Below, one piece after another: positions 28,142 to 37,185 of a DNA stretch of 64,000 nucleotides. Below the pieces are notes generated by a model. It did not search any database and was not told the origin of the DNA. It worked only from the letters and a program-made list of their open reading frames with translations. Positions within the stretch are counted from its first letter, which is position 1, and every line of letters starts with the position of its first letter. Origin of the DNA: Polynucleobacter sp. HIN11. GTDB taxonomy: Bacteria > Pseudomonadota > Gammaproteobacteria > Burkholderiales > Burkholderiaceae. The stretch is from the NCBI RefSeq assembly GCF_030297675.1, contig NZ_AP028142.1:930001-994000 (forward strand), given 5' to 3'. The position numbers were made by a program, and so were the translations under genes.

Positions 28142-29568
28142 AGTACTTTGGAGTACTTCGCCTGCGAGCGCGACTCTCGTAGGTGACGATCAAATACCAT
28201 GGCAACGCGTCGGGCCAACAGACGGCCCCGCATCGGCACTCTTAAGTACCCATCCTGATTCTCGATTAAACCGGTGCCTTCTAGATTTGCGAGCTCGGCA
28301 AGCTCCACTGCAAAGTAATCCGCAAAGTCGATTGCATGTTTTTTGGCAAAGGCCTTCGTGTCCAGCTCAAACTGGCACATTAACTCGCCAATGAGATCGC
28401 GACGGATCCGATCATCATCGTTCAGGGTAATGCCTCTTAAGGTTGGTAACACACCATGATCCAGTTGCGCATAGTACTCAGGAAGGGTTTTGTGATTCTG
28501 GGTATAGGTACCGGCTACTTTGCCGATTGATGACACCCCAAGGGCAATCAGATCACACTCAGCTTGGGTGGAGTAGCCCTGAAAATTACGGTGCAATCGC
28601 CCTTCGCGCTGGGCAATTGCAAGCTCATCACTCGGCTTAGCAAAGTGGTCCATCCCGATGAATACATATCCCGCATTTTGGAGCTGAGAAATGGTATTGG
28701 CCAGAATTGCTAATTTCTCATTAGCGCTCGGTAATTCAGTTTCCAAAATCCGCCGTTGGGGCTTAAATGCATGCGGCAGATGGGCGTAGTTATAGACAGA
28801 GATCCGATCAGGTTGCATGGCCAAAACCGCTGCAACTGTTTTCTCAAAAGTACTCCGGCTTTGTTTCGGAAGACCATAGATCAAATCAATGCTGCGCGAT
28901 TTAAATCCATACAGATGCGACCAATCCAATACCGCCTGGGTCTCTTCCACGCTTTGAATCCGATGAATAGCCGCTTGGACCGTGGGATCAATATCTTGCA
29001 CACCCAGACTAATGCGGTTAAATCCCAAGGCAGCCAATAAGGCGATATCCGCCTCCTTCACACGTCGTGGATCAATCTCAATCGAATACTCGCCATCGGG
29101 CAAGAGCTCAAAATGATCATGAATGAAGCCCATCAGTTCGCGCGTTTCCTGATGCGACAAAAAAGTAGGTGTCCCACCACCCCAATGCATCTGACTGACG
29201 CTGAGCTTGCGTCCCCCAAGAGCCGCTAAGACCAAATCCATTTCTTTCGCGAGGTACTCAATGTATCGCTGGCTTTTGGAGTGATCCTTCGTAATGATCT
29301 TGTTGCACGCGCAGTAATAGCAAATATTGGGGCAAAACGGGATATGAAAGTAAAGCGATACCGGGTCGGTTTTTGTTGCAAGCGCTTTCAGAGCGTGATC
29401 GTAATTGCTAGCAGTATAGCCCTCATGAAATCGATCAGCACTGGGATAGGAGGTGTAGCGAGGTCCATTCACATCAAACCGCTTGAGCAGTTCTGGCTCA
29501 AAGAGGATCTCCTGCTCATGTTGAGCTAAACAAGCGCTTGGCGGTATGGTATCAAGTACAAAACTCAT
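28138..29568 (-). CDS. hemN: Oxygen-independent coproporphyrinogen III oxidase
   Basis: Radical SAM enzyme of anaerobic haem (and bacteriochlorophyll precursor) synthesis, turning coproporphyrinogen III into protoporphyrinogen IX. The cluster motif CxxxCxxC is C79/C83/C86 in FCPNICYYCACN, and GGGTPTFL and the HemN C-terminal domain are present. The start at 29568 has AAGGA upstream and gives a normal 476-residue protein; the longer frame from 29619 adds 17 residues atypical of the family. It is divergent from acsF across a perfect FNR box. Confidence 0.94.
   Translation of the reverse strand: MSFVLDTIPPSACLAQHEQEILFEPELLKRFDVNGPRYTSYPSADRFHEGYTASNYDHALKALATKTDPVSLYFHIPFCPNICYYCACNKIITKDHSKSQRYIEYLAKEMDLVLAALGGRKLSVSQMHWGGGTPTFLSHQETRELMGFIHDHFELLPDGEYSIEIDPRRVKEADIALLAALGFNRISLGVQDIDPTVQAAIHRIQSVEETQAVLDWSHLYGFKSRSIDLIYGLPKQSRSTFEKTVAAVLAMQPDRISVYNYAHLPHAFKPQRRILETELPSANEKLAILANTISQLQNAGYVFIGMDHFAKPSDELAIAQREGRLHRNFQGYSTQAECDLIALGVSSIGKVAGTYTQNHKTLPEYYAQLDHGVLPTLRGITLNDDDRIRRDLIGELMCQFELDTKAFAKKHAIDFADYFAVELAELANLEGTGLIENQDGYLRVPMRGRLLARRVAMVFDRHLRESRSQAKYSKVL
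28141..28158. repeat. Inverted repeat at yggX/hemN convergent ends
   Basis: AAGTACT-ttgg-AGTACTT forms a 7-bp stem inside the last codons of hemN and directly after the yggX stop. There is no U-run, so it may only slow or stabilise RNA ends. Confidence 0.4.
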
Positions 29569-29644
29569 TGCTTCATTCCTTGGTCGCATTATGCGGTGCG
29601 AATCCATAAAAGTTGACACTTTTTTTGAGAGACCGCCTGTGTTT

Positions 29645-29658
29645 TTGATCTAGATCAA
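29645..29658. promoter_or_regulatory. Perfect FNR box between hemN and acsF
   Basis: TTGATCTAGATCAA matches the FNR consensus TTGAT-N4-ATCAA with no mismatch. It is centred at 29651.5, 77 bases before the hemN start and 67 before the acsF start. Relative to the -10 proposed for acsF (29680-29685) its centre is at about -41, the class II activation position. FNR control of hemN is known in other proteobacteria; control of acsF is inferred. Confidence 0.75.
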
Positions 29659-29679
29659 AAGCCTCACTTCTGAGGAAAT

Positions 29680-29685
29680 TAACAT
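29680..29685 (+). promoter_or_regulatory. Candidate -10 of acsF
   Basis: TAACAT, with an expected start at A29692, about 41 bases from the centre of the FNR box, as in class II FNR promoters that lack a good -35. The leader would be about 33 bases and contains GAGAAAG before the ATG. Confidence 0.4.
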
Positions 29686-29724
29686 CCCTATATCAACCCA
29701 TAAATCTCACATAGAGAAAGCCTC

Positions 29725-30801
29725 ATGACCACCATCACCGAAATAAATACTCTTGAAGATGCCGCTCGTAAAGCAGTCTCAAGCACCATGATTAGTCCCC
29801 GCTTTTACACCACCGATCATGACTATATGAACCAAATTAATATCGAGCCGGTACGTGCCGAGTGGGACATCATGATGAAAGAGTATGAGGGTGATAACAA
29901 CCAGGATCACTTTATTCGGGATGCCGATTTTGCTAAAGAAGTGGACGAGTTATTGCCCAAACTCGACCCAGAATTACGCAAGGAGTTTTTGGACTTCTTG
30001 GTCACCTCACTGACCTCTGAGTTCTCGGGCTGTGTGCTCTATAACGAGATCCGAGGAAAAATCACCAATCCAGATATCAAGCAGCTGATGACGTATATGG
30101 CCCGTGATGAATCGCGTCATGCTGGTTTTATTAATTCCTCCCTGAGAGACTTTGGGCTAGGAGTTAATCTAGGTGATCTCAAGCGTGATAAGCCTTATAC
30201 CTATTTCAAGCCAAAGTTCATTTTGTATGCCACTTACCTCTCAGAGAAGATTGGCTATGCAAGGTACATCACCATCTTTCGGCAGTTAGAGAAAAACCCC
30301 GATAAACGCTTTCATCCAATCTTTCGCTGGTTTCAGCGCTGGTGCAATGATGAGTTTCGGCATGGCGAATCCTTTGCACTGATCATGCGCGCCAATCCAA
30401 GCCTATTGCAAGGAGGCAATATCTATTGGATCCGTTTTTTCTTGTTATCGGTCTATGCCACGATGTATGTCCGTGATCACACCCGCCCTGCTTTAAAGAT
30501 GGCGATGAGCCTAGATCCAACCCAATACGATTACGAGGTATTTCGGATTACATCTGAGATCTCAAAACAAGTGTTTCCCATTACTCTCGATACCGATCAT
30601 CCAAAATTCCGACAAGAAATGGATTATTTGCATCGTGTAGCAGATCGGTTTTATGAGGCAAAGGCCAAAGGCGGAATCACTGGACTCATCCAACAAGGTT
30701 GGTACGCCAGTCTAGGCTTTCTGAGCTTTGCGCGCCTGTACTTCATCCCAGTCAAGCACCACAAGTTACCTAAAGAGATTCGCTTGGCACCAATTTGGTA
30801 G
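29725..30801 (+). CDS. acsF: Mg-protoporphyrin IX monomethyl ester oxidative cyclase
   Basis: Oxygen-dependent di-iron enzyme that forms the isocyclic E ring of (bacterio)chlorophyll. The 358 residues equal the length of AcsF of phototrophic betaproteobacteria. Di-iron ligand motifs are intact: Glu99, DESRH (Glu129/His132) and NDEFRH (Glu210/His213). RFYTTD, CVLYNEI and YLSEKIGYARYITI are family landmarks. No other bch, puf or crt gene is in the window; neighbours are hemN (divergent) and rpiA (convergent, three-base gap). It shows no frameshift or degraded motif, which argues against a decaying relic. The rest of the pathway must be elsewhere, or the gene is an isolated acquisition. Confidence 0.92.
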   Translation: MTTITEINTLEDAARKAVSSTMISPRFYTTDHDYMNQINIEPVRAEWDIMMKEYEGDNNQDHFIRDADFAKEVDELLPKLDPELRKEFLDFLVTSLTSEFSGCVLYNEIRGKITNPDIKQLMTYMARDESRHAGFINSSLRDFGLGVNLGDLKRDKPYTYFKPKFILYATYLSEKIGYARYITIFRQLEKNPDKRFHPIFRWFQRWCNDEFRHGESFALIMRANPSLLQGGNIYWIRFFLLSVYATMYVRDHTRPALKMAMSLDPTQYDYEVFRITSEISKQVFPITLDTDHPKFRQEMDYLHRVADRFYEAKAKGGITGLIQQGWYASLGFLSFARLYFIPVKHHKLPKEIRLAPIW

Positions 30802-30804
30802 TTA

Positions 30805-31530
30805 CTAGGTAAACCGAATTCTCTCCACCTGATCGGCTTTGCCAAGCAAAAGGACATTGGCCTTGCGTTTGGCAAAGAGTCCTACGCTGATCACGCCTGG
30901 GATCAGATTGATTGATTCTTCAAGAGCGATTGGGTCTTCAATGGATAAGCCATGGATATCTAAGATCCAAGCCTTGTTATCGGTGAGATACGGTTGACCT
31001 TCGGCTTTACCGGATTTGATCAGTCTTATTTGAGCTTGCCCACCAAGTGGGGCAAGGGCTTTGGTAACCGCCGTTTGTGCAAGGGGAATAATCTCTACCG
31101 GGAGGGGAAAGTGGCCAAGTTGCTGCACGAGTTTAGTCTCATCGCAGATGCAGATAAAGTCTTGGGCCATGCTAGCAATAATCTTCTCGCGGGTTAGAGC
31201 GCCACCACCACCTTTGATCATATGACCCTGCGGATTAATTTCATCAGCACCATCCACATAAATTGGCATGGGGTAGGATTGCTTTGCAATCGCATCAGGT
31301 AATTGGTTGGCGTCGACCACATGAAAGCCCAATTTAAGCAAACGCTCAGTGCTTGCTAGTGAACTTGAGATCACTCCCGCAAAATGATCGCGGTACGGTG
31401 CAAGTAGATCAATAAACCAGTTAGCGGTTGAGCCAGTCCCGATCCCCAAATACTGACCCTTGGGCATAGCCCCAATGACATAGTCTTTGGCAGCTTGGGC
31501 AACGCGTTTTTTGAGGTCGTCTTGGTTCAT
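30805..31530 (-). CDS. rpiA: Ribose-5-phosphate isomerase A
   Basis: Interconverts ribose 5-phosphate and ribulose 5-phosphate in the pentose phosphate pathway. GIGTGSTANWFID (phosphate-binding loop), DGADEINPQGHMIKGGGGALTREKI (catalytic Asp/Glu/Lys region) and a length of 241 are typical. It is divergent from tal, another enzyme of the pathway, with a 47-base gap, and convergent with acsF. Confidence 0.96.
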   Translation of the reverse strand: MNQDDLKKRVAQAAKDYVIGAMPKGQYLGIGTGSTANWFIDLLAPYRDHFAGVISSSLASTERLLKLGFHVVDANQLPDAIAKQSYPMPIYVDGADEINPQGHMIKGGGGALTREKIIASMAQDFICICDETKLVQQLGHFPLPVEIIPLAQTAVTKALAPLGGQAQIRLIKSGKAEGQPYLTDNKAWILDIHGLSIEDPIALEESINLIPGVISVGLFAKRKANVLLLGKADQVERIRFT

Positions 31531-31577
31531 AAACGCAATGATACAGAAGGATATTCGCTATCATATGCCATTACCTT

Positions 31578-32522
31578 ATGGACACATTAGCCCAACTCAA
31601 ACGCTATACCACCGTGGTTGCTGATACTGGCGACTTTGAGCGCATGCGCGCCTTTGCTCCGCAAGATGCAACCACTAATCCATCGCTCATTCTCAAGGCG
31701 GTCTTGCTGCCAGAGTATCAAGCCTTGGTTGCATCGGTGCAGCGTGATCATCCCAACGCCTCCCCTGCCCAATTAATTGATCGGATCTTGGTGGCGTTTG
31801 GGGTGGAGATACTGCGCATTGTGCCGGGTCGGGTCTCAACCGAAGTCGATGCACGTCTGTCATTTGATACCGCTGCCACCATTGCGAAGGCCAAAGAGAT
31901 CATGGCGCTCTACGCGGCAATGGGCATCCCCCGCGAGCGGGTTTTAATCAAACTTGCTAGCACCTGGGAGAGCATTATGGCGGCTCGTGAGCTTGAGCAA
32001 GAAGGTATTCATTGCAATATGACTCTGCTTTTTTCGGTGGTGCAAGCAGTTGCGTGTGCGGATGCTGGGGCAAGATTGATTTCCCCATTTGTGGGACGCA
32101 TTAGTGATTGGTATAAGAAGTTGTTGGGCGATCAATGGTCTCTCGAGCAGTTCGGGGGCGCCAACGACCCCGGGGTGCAATCGGTGCGCAGCATCTATAC
32201 CTATTACAAACACTTTGAGATTGAAACCGAGATCATGGGGGCAAGCTTTCGAAATACCAGTCAGATCTTAGAGCTTGCGGGTTGCGATCTACTGACCATT
32301 AGCCCCGAACTCTTAGCTGAATTGCAAGCCAGTACCGAACCAGTGAGCCCAAAATTACTAGTTAGCGATGCTAAATTAGCCAATGTGGAGCGCTTGAACT
32401 TGGATCAAGCACGGTTTCAGACCCTCTTAACTGAAAACACCATGGCCTTCGAGAAACTCCAAGAAGGTATTCAGGCCTTTTGTGCCGATATTGAGAAACT
32501 CGAGGCCTTGCTAATTCGTTGA
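31578..32522 (+). CDS. tal: Transaldolase
   Basis: Non-oxidative pentose phosphate enzyme moving a dihydroxyacetone unit. The Schiff-base Lys is Lys125 in RVLIKLASTWE; DATTNPSLILKA near 30-41 and the CNMTLLFS segment are TalB-family hallmarks. Its 314 residues match TalB. The gene ends directly at the end of the convergent rlmB gene (adjacent bases). Confidence 0.95.
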   Translation: MDTLAQLKRYTTVVADTGDFERMRAFAPQDATTNPSLILKAVLLPEYQALVASVQRDHPNASPAQLIDRILVAFGVEILRIVPGRVSTEVDARLSFDTAATIAKAKEIMALYAAMGIPRERVLIKLASTWESIMAARELEQEGIHCNMTLLFSVVQAVACADAGARLISPFVGRISDWYKKLLGDQWSLEQFGGANDPGVQSVRSIYTYYKHFEIETEIMGASFRNTSQILELAGCDLLTISPELLAELQASTEPVSPKLLVSDAKLANVERLNLDQARFQTLLTENTMAFEKLQEGIQAFCADIEKLEALLIR

Positions 32523-33284
32523 TCACCTCTTCGGTGATTTAGCTTGTGCGCGTTGGCGGCGCGCCTCATACAGTGTCACACCAGTAGCCACGGAGACGTT
32601 CAAACTCTCGACCGCCCCTTGCATCGGAATATGCACCAATTGATCGCAAGTCTCGCGGGTTAAGCGCCGCATACCCTCACCTTCTGCACCCATGACGATC
32701 GCAGTGGGCCCCTTAAGATCAACATCGTAAATCGATTCCTGGGCCTCATCATCAGTACCAATGATCCAAATTCCAAGCTCTTGCATCTCGCGCATGGTTC
32801 TTGCAAGATTGGTCACCGTAATAATTGGGATTACCTCGGCAGCGCCACTGGCGACCTTACTCACGGTGGCATTGATACTGGCCGAGCGATCTTTAGGAAC
32901 GATCACGCCATGCACTCCTGCACCGTCGGCTGCACGCAGGCAGGCACCTAAGTTATGAGGATCGGTAATGCCATCGAGCACTAAGAGTAAGGGTGGATCA
33001 CTTTTAGCATCTAAGCTATCTAATAGTTCTGGCAAGGTTCTTGCTACAGAGATGCCCTCTGCCATCGCCACAATCCCCTGATGACGATCATGGCCAGCAA
33101 GATTATGTAAGCGCTCGGCATTAGCGGTGTACAAACGCTTCCCTAAAATGGGTTCTGCTTGCTTAATGAAGTCCGCCATCCGACGATCGCGTCTAGCAGG
33201 ATCGTAGTACACCGACTGAATACTCTGGGGATCAACCCGCAAACGCGTCTGCACCGCATGAAATCCCAAGAGCAACTGCTTCAT
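32523..33284 (-). CDS. rlmB: 23S rRNA (guanosine-2'-O)-methyltransferase RlmB
   Basis: SPOUT enzyme that methylates G2251 of 23S rRNA. An N-terminal substrate-binding domain (LLGFHAVQTRL) is followed by the SpoU domain with DGITDPHNLGACLRAADGAG, VMGAEGEGM and the C-terminal VESLNVSVATGVTLYEA knot motif. The length of 253 is normal. Its ATG overlaps the rnr TGA (ATGA), the conserved rnr-rlmB pair. Confidence 0.95.
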   Translation of the reverse strand: MKQLLLGFHAVQTRLRVDPQSIQSVYYDPARRDRRMADFIKQAEPILGKRLYTANAERLHNLAGHDRHQGIVAMAEGISVARTLPELLDSLDAKSDPPLLLVLDGITDPHNLGACLRAADGAGVHGVIVPKDRSASINATVSKVASGAAEVIPIITVTNLARTMREMQELGIWIIGTDDEAQESIYDVDLKGPTAIVMGAEGEGMRRLTRETCDQLVHIPMQGAVESLNVSVATGVTLYEARRQRAQAKSPKR

Positions 33285-35608
33285 TTGCGTTTGCCTTTAT
33301 GACTTTTACGACCGGTTCCCTGACCCATCGATGGCTGACGTGCAGTCTTACCCGTTTTTGCCTTTGATTTCTTACTCGCGGTTGTGGTTTCGCGCTTAGG
33401 CGCTTTCTCGGCAGGACGGGTTTTCTTGTGGGCCGCTTTCTTAGAGGGGCGACCTGAGTCATTGGCCAAGACCGCTGATTTAAATCGTGCGCCATCGCGC
33501 TCATTGCTGCCATTGGCTTTCACGAGGCTGAACTCAATCTTGCGGGCATCGAGATCCACTCGACTTACTAAGACATGCAAGCGATCACCAATTCGATACC
33601 GAATCCCAGTACGCTCCCCCCTTAACTCCTGGCGGGCCTCATCGTATTGGTAATAATCACCGCCTAATTCTGTAACGTGGACCATGCCTTCCACAAATAA
33701 ACTCTCGAGCTGCACAAAGAGACCAAAGTTCGCCACCCCGGTAATCGTGCCGGCGTACTCCTGCCCCAAATGGTCGCGCATGTAATAGCACTTCAGCCAG
33801 GCCTCGACATCGCGTGAGGCCTCATCGGCTCGACGCTCATTGGCAGAGCAATGCACCCCAAACTGGGCCCAGACGGCTAGTGCTGCACCCTCTTTGGATC
33901 CCTTGGTATTCGCTGCGTGCTTACTCTTTGCCTTAGTATCCTGCTGTGACTGCTTCACAGCAGCGGCATTGGCGCGACCTTGCCCCTTACGAGGCATGGT
34001 GAGGTTCATGGGTACATCTTCTGGCAAATGCGGATGATAGGCTTTCTTACTCAAGATTGCTTTGATCGAGCGGTGCACCAGGAGATCGGGGTAGCGCCGG
34101 ATGGGGCTTGTGAAGTGAGCGTACGCAGGGTATGACAGACCAAAGTGGCCCTCGTTCTCTGGTTGGTAAATGGCTTGTTGCATCGACCGCAAAATCAACA
34201 TCTGCAGGGTGCTAGCATCGGGCCGGCCCTTGATCTCTTTCATGAGCTTGGCAAAATCTTTCGGGTGGGGCTTCTCGCTTCCGGTTAGATGTAAGCCAGT
34301 GGTTCGCAACACCTGCTTGAGGGTCTGCACTTTCTCGACCGAGGGTTCGCCGTGCACTCGAAAGAGACTGAGATGCTCATGCTTTTGCAGAAAATTAGCA
34401 GCACAGACGTTCGCGGTCAACATACACTCTTCAATCAAGCGATGGGCGTCATTACGCAATCGGGGCTCAATGCGCAAGATCTTGCCGAGCTCATTACTAA
34501 TGATCTGGGTCTCAACGGTCTCAAAATCAATCGCGCCTCGCTTCTCACGGGCGGCAAATAGTATTTTGTAGAGTTGGTAGAGGTGATTTAGTTGATCATT
34601 AAACTGGGCAAAGCGTACTGCTTCGGGTCCACGAGTATTACTTAATATCTCCCAGACGGTATCGTAGGTGAAGCGTTGCGCAGAGTGCATCACGCCTTGG
34701 TAAAACTGATACGCCAGAATCTCACCCTTTTGATCTACCACCGCATCACAAACCATGCACAGGCGGTCGACTTCGGGATTAAGGGAGCAAAGGCCATTCG
34801 AGATTTTCTCGGGCAGCATCGGAATCACTCTGCGAGGGAAATACACCGAGGTGGCCCGCAGCAAGGCATCCTTATCAAGTGGATGACCGGGCTTCACATA
34901 ATGGGCAACGTCAGCAATCGCCACAATTAAACGCCAGGCTTTGGTTTGGCCATACTGCACTGGCTCGCAATAGACCGCATCATCGAAGTCTCTGGCATCG
35001 GCGCCATCAATCGTAATCAGTGGGATATCGCGTAGATCAACTCGGCCCTTGAGATCCTCCTGAGTGACTTCATTCGGTAATGCTTCAGCTTCTTTTAGGG
35101 CAGCAGGTGAGAACGTATGGGGCACACCATACTTACGAACCGCAATCTCGATCTCCATACCGGGGTCATCAATCTCACCCAGGACCTCAACAACTCGGCC
35201 AACAGCCTGGCGATAACTATCGGGATAATCAATAATCTCAACACTCACCACCTGGCCCAATTTGGCCATGCCTTGCCCGCGCGGTGGAATGAGGATGTCG
35301 TGACCGATACGCTTATCCTCAGGCGCCACAATCAGAACACCGTTCTCATTAAGTAGACGTCCAATGACCAAGCGATTGGCATGCACCAGCACTTCCACAA
35401 TTTGACCCTCAGGTCGGCCGCGCCGGTCGGTACCCAATACTCGAATCGAGACCCGGTCACCATGCATGACCCGAGCCATCTCACGCTCGGCTAGGAAGAT
35501 ATCCTCACCGCCGTCATCGGGCACCACAAAGCCAAAGCCATCGCGGTGACCCTGAACCGTGCCCATGCGATCGCTATCGCGGGTAATGGGTTGATCCGAT
35601 TTACGCAT
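33281..35608 (-). CDS. rnr: Ribonuclease R
   Basis: 3'-5' exoribonuclease that degrades structured RNA. Cold-shock domains, the RNB catalytic domain (DGADARDFDDAVYCE with metal-binding Asp residues) and a C-terminal S1 domain are present. Two oddities: a basic low-complexity insertion of about 60 residues (about 520-580) inside the end of the RNB module, and a Lys/Arg/Thr-rich tail of about 50 residues. The ATG at 35608 is used; a TTG five codons upstream is possible. It shares ATGA with rlmB. Confidence 0.95.
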   Translation of the reverse strand: MRKSDQPITRDSDRMGTVQGHRDGFGFVVPDDGGEDIFLAEREMARVMHGDRVSIRVLGTDRRGRPEGQIVEVLVHANRLVIGRLLNENGVLIVAPEDKRIGHDILIPPRGQGMAKLGQVVSVEIIDYPDSYRQAVGRVVEVLGEIDDPGMEIEIAVRKYGVPHTFSPAALKEAEALPNEVTQEDLKGRVDLRDIPLITIDGADARDFDDAVYCEPVQYGQTKAWRLIVAIADVAHYVKPGHPLDKDALLRATSVYFPRRVIPMLPEKISNGLCSLNPEVDRLCMVCDAVVDQKGEILAYQFYQGVMHSAQRFTYDTVWEILSNTRGPEAVRFAQFNDQLNHLYQLYKILFAAREKRGAIDFETVETQIISNELGKILRIEPRLRNDAHRLIEECMLTANVCAANFLQKHEHLSLFRVHGEPSVEKVQTLKQVLRTTGLHLTGSEKPHPKDFAKLMKEIKGRPDASTLQMLILRSMQQAIYQPENEGHFGLSYPAYAHFTSPIRRYPDLLVHRSIKAILSKKAYHPHLPEDVPMNLTMPRKGQGRANAAAVKQSQQDTKAKSKHAANTKGSKEGAALAVWAQFGVHCSANERRADEASRDVEAWLKCYYMRDHLGQEYAGTITGVANFGLFVQLESLFVEGMVHVTELGGDYYQYDEARQELRGERTGIRYRIGDRLHVLVSRVDLDARKIEFSLVKANGSNERDGARFKSAVLANDSGRPSKKAAHKKTRPAEKAPKRETTTASKKSKAKTGKTARQPSMGQGTGRKSHKGKRK

Positions 35609-35668
35609 GAACGGCTTTCGCAATTAAGGTCATTAGAGTGATTTGACCACAATGTGATGACTGCAACC

Positions 35669-35674
35669 TATAAT
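35669..35674 (+). promoter_or_regulatory. -10 element of tRNA-Leu gene
   Basis: TATAAT nine bases before the mature tRNA 5' end region. A TTGACC at 35643-35648 is 20 bases upstream, longer than ideal, so the -35 assignment is weak. Confidence 0.45.
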
Positions 35675-35682
35675 GCAAATAT

Positions 35683-35769
35683 GCCCAAATGGCGAAATTG
35701 GTAGACGCACCAGCTTCAGGTGCTGGCGATCGAAAGGTTGTGGAGGTTCGAGTCCTCTTTTGGGCACCA
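35683..35769 (+). tRNA. tRNA-Leu, anticodon CAG
   Basis: Full cloverleaf of a type II tRNA. The acceptor GCCCAAA (35683-35689) pairs with TTTGGGC (35759-35765); discriminator A and encoded CCA follow. The anticodon stem CCAGC/GCTGG encloses loop TTCAGGT with anticodon CAG at 35717-35719. A long variable arm and the GGTTCGAGTCC T-loop are present. It reads the CTG leucine codon. Confidence 0.97.
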
Positions 35770-35777
35770 AAATGCAA

Positions 35778-35798
35778 GAGGATTAAATACCAATCCTC
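35778..35798. terminator. Possible bidirectional terminator hairpin, tRNA-Leu/purA
   Basis: GAGGATT-7 bases-AATCCTC, a perfect 7-bp stem between the tRNA and the purA stop. Flanks are A/T-rich but lack a long T-run on either strand, so it is a weak candidate. Confidence 0.4.
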
Positions 35799-35800
35799 AT

Positions 35801-37138
35801 TTAATCTTCAAACGGATGCTGCAAGAGGATGGTCTCATCCCGCTCTGGTCCGGTAGAGACCATCGCAATCGGTTTGCCACAGATCTCTTGCACGCGTTTG
35901 AGATAGTCTTGAGCGGTCTTGGGTAACTTGTTCCAATCTGTAATCCCAACGGTACTCTCAGTCCAGCCCTTAAAGTCTTCGTAGATGGGTTCACAACGCG
36001 CGACCGCTTCAGCACCTCGTGGCAAAACATCCGAGGTCTTGCCATCCAGCTTGTAGCCTACGCACAGACGAATGGTCTCAATACCATCGAGCACGTCAAG
36101 CTTCGTGATGCACAAGCCAGAGAGACCATTAATTTGGATGGAGCGTTTTAGTGCCGCGGCATCAAGCCAACCCGTACGCCGTGGTCGTCCGGTCACTGAT
36201 CCAAACTCTTTACCAACTTCAGCCAAGCGAATACCTACCGGATCTTGCTTATTGGGGTTCTCATGGTCATACAGCTCACTGGGGAATGGTCCTGCGCCCA
36301 CCCGGGTGCAATAGGCCTTGGTGATTCCTAAGATGTAATGCAATGAACCGGGTCCCACACCAGAGCCAGCAGCCGCATTACCAGCAACGCAATTACTCGA
36401 GGTCACAAAGGGATAAGTACCGTGGTCAATATCAAGTAAGGTGCCCTGTGCACCTTCAAAGAGAAGGTTCTGACCCGCTTGCTCAGCCGCATAGAGTGCG
36501 CTTGAGACATCCACCACCATGGGTTTAATGCGCTCCGCATAGGACATGGCTTCATCAAGCACACGATTAAAGTCTAGAGCATCCACTTTGTAATACTGAG
36601 TTAATGCGAAGTTGTGATAATCCAAGTTCTCGCGCAACTTAGAGGCAAATTGTTCGGGATAAAAGAAGTCTTGTACCCGGAGTGCTCGTCTAGCTACTTT
36701 ATCTTCATACGCAGGACCAATTCCACGCCCGGTCGTACCAATCTTATCGCTGCCACGTTTTTTCTCACGCGCATGATCAATCGCCACGTGGTACGGAAGA
36801 ATGAGCGTGGCTGCTTCGGAGATCTTTAAGCGTCCTTGTACATTAAGACCTGCGCTTTCAAGTTCGCCAATCTCTTTAAATAGAGCCTCCGGTGAGAGCA
36901 CTACACCATTGCCGATATAGCAAATGACTTGAGGATGCATGATCCCTGAAGGAATCAGGCGTAAGATGGTTTTCTTGCCACCAATAATGAGTGTGTGTCC
37001 GGCGTTATGTCCACCCTGAAAGCGTACGACGGCTTGTGCGTGATCGGTGAGCCAATCAACCACCTTGCCCTTCCCCTCATCGCCCCACTGCGTGCCAATC
37101 ACGACAACATTACGACCCCGAGACTTACTCATATCCAT
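35801..37138 (-). CDS. purA: Adenylosuccinate synthetase
   Basis: GTP-dependent enzyme joining IMP and aspartate in AMP synthesis. N-terminal GTQWGDEGKGKVVDWL (P-loop-like, catalytic Asp) and GHNAGHT (catalytic His), plus TTGRGIGPAYEDK, are intact; length 445. ATG at 37138 and ATG at 37132 are both possible starts. Last gene of the hfq-hflX-hflK-hflC-hisZ-purA run, an order conserved in Burkholderiales. Confidence 0.97.
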   Translation of the reverse strand: MDMSKSRGRNVVVIGTQWGDEGKGKVVDWLTDHAQAVVRFQGGHNAGHTLIIGGKKTILRLIPSGIMHPQVICYIGNGVVLSPEALFKEIGELESAGLNVQGRLKISEAATLILPYHVAIDHAREKKRGSDKIGTTGRGIGPAYEDKVARRALRVQDFFYPEQFASKLRENLDYHNFALTQYYKVDALDFNRVLDEAMSYAERIKPMVVDVSSALYAAEQAGQNLLFEGAQGTLLDIDHGTYPFVTSSNCVAGNAAAGSGVGPGSLHYILGITKAYCTRVGAGPFPSELYDHENPNKQDPVGIRLAEVGKEFGSVTGRPRRTGWLDAAALKRSIQINGLSGLCITKLDVLDGIETIRLCVGYKLDGKTSDVLPRGAEAVARCEPIYEDFKGWTESTVGITDWNKLPKTAQDYLKRVQEICGKPIAMVSTGPERDETILLQHPFED

Positions 37139-37185
37139 TCCACTTCATTTTTTATTGATTTAGCCTAATTGTAGTGATCAAGCCA

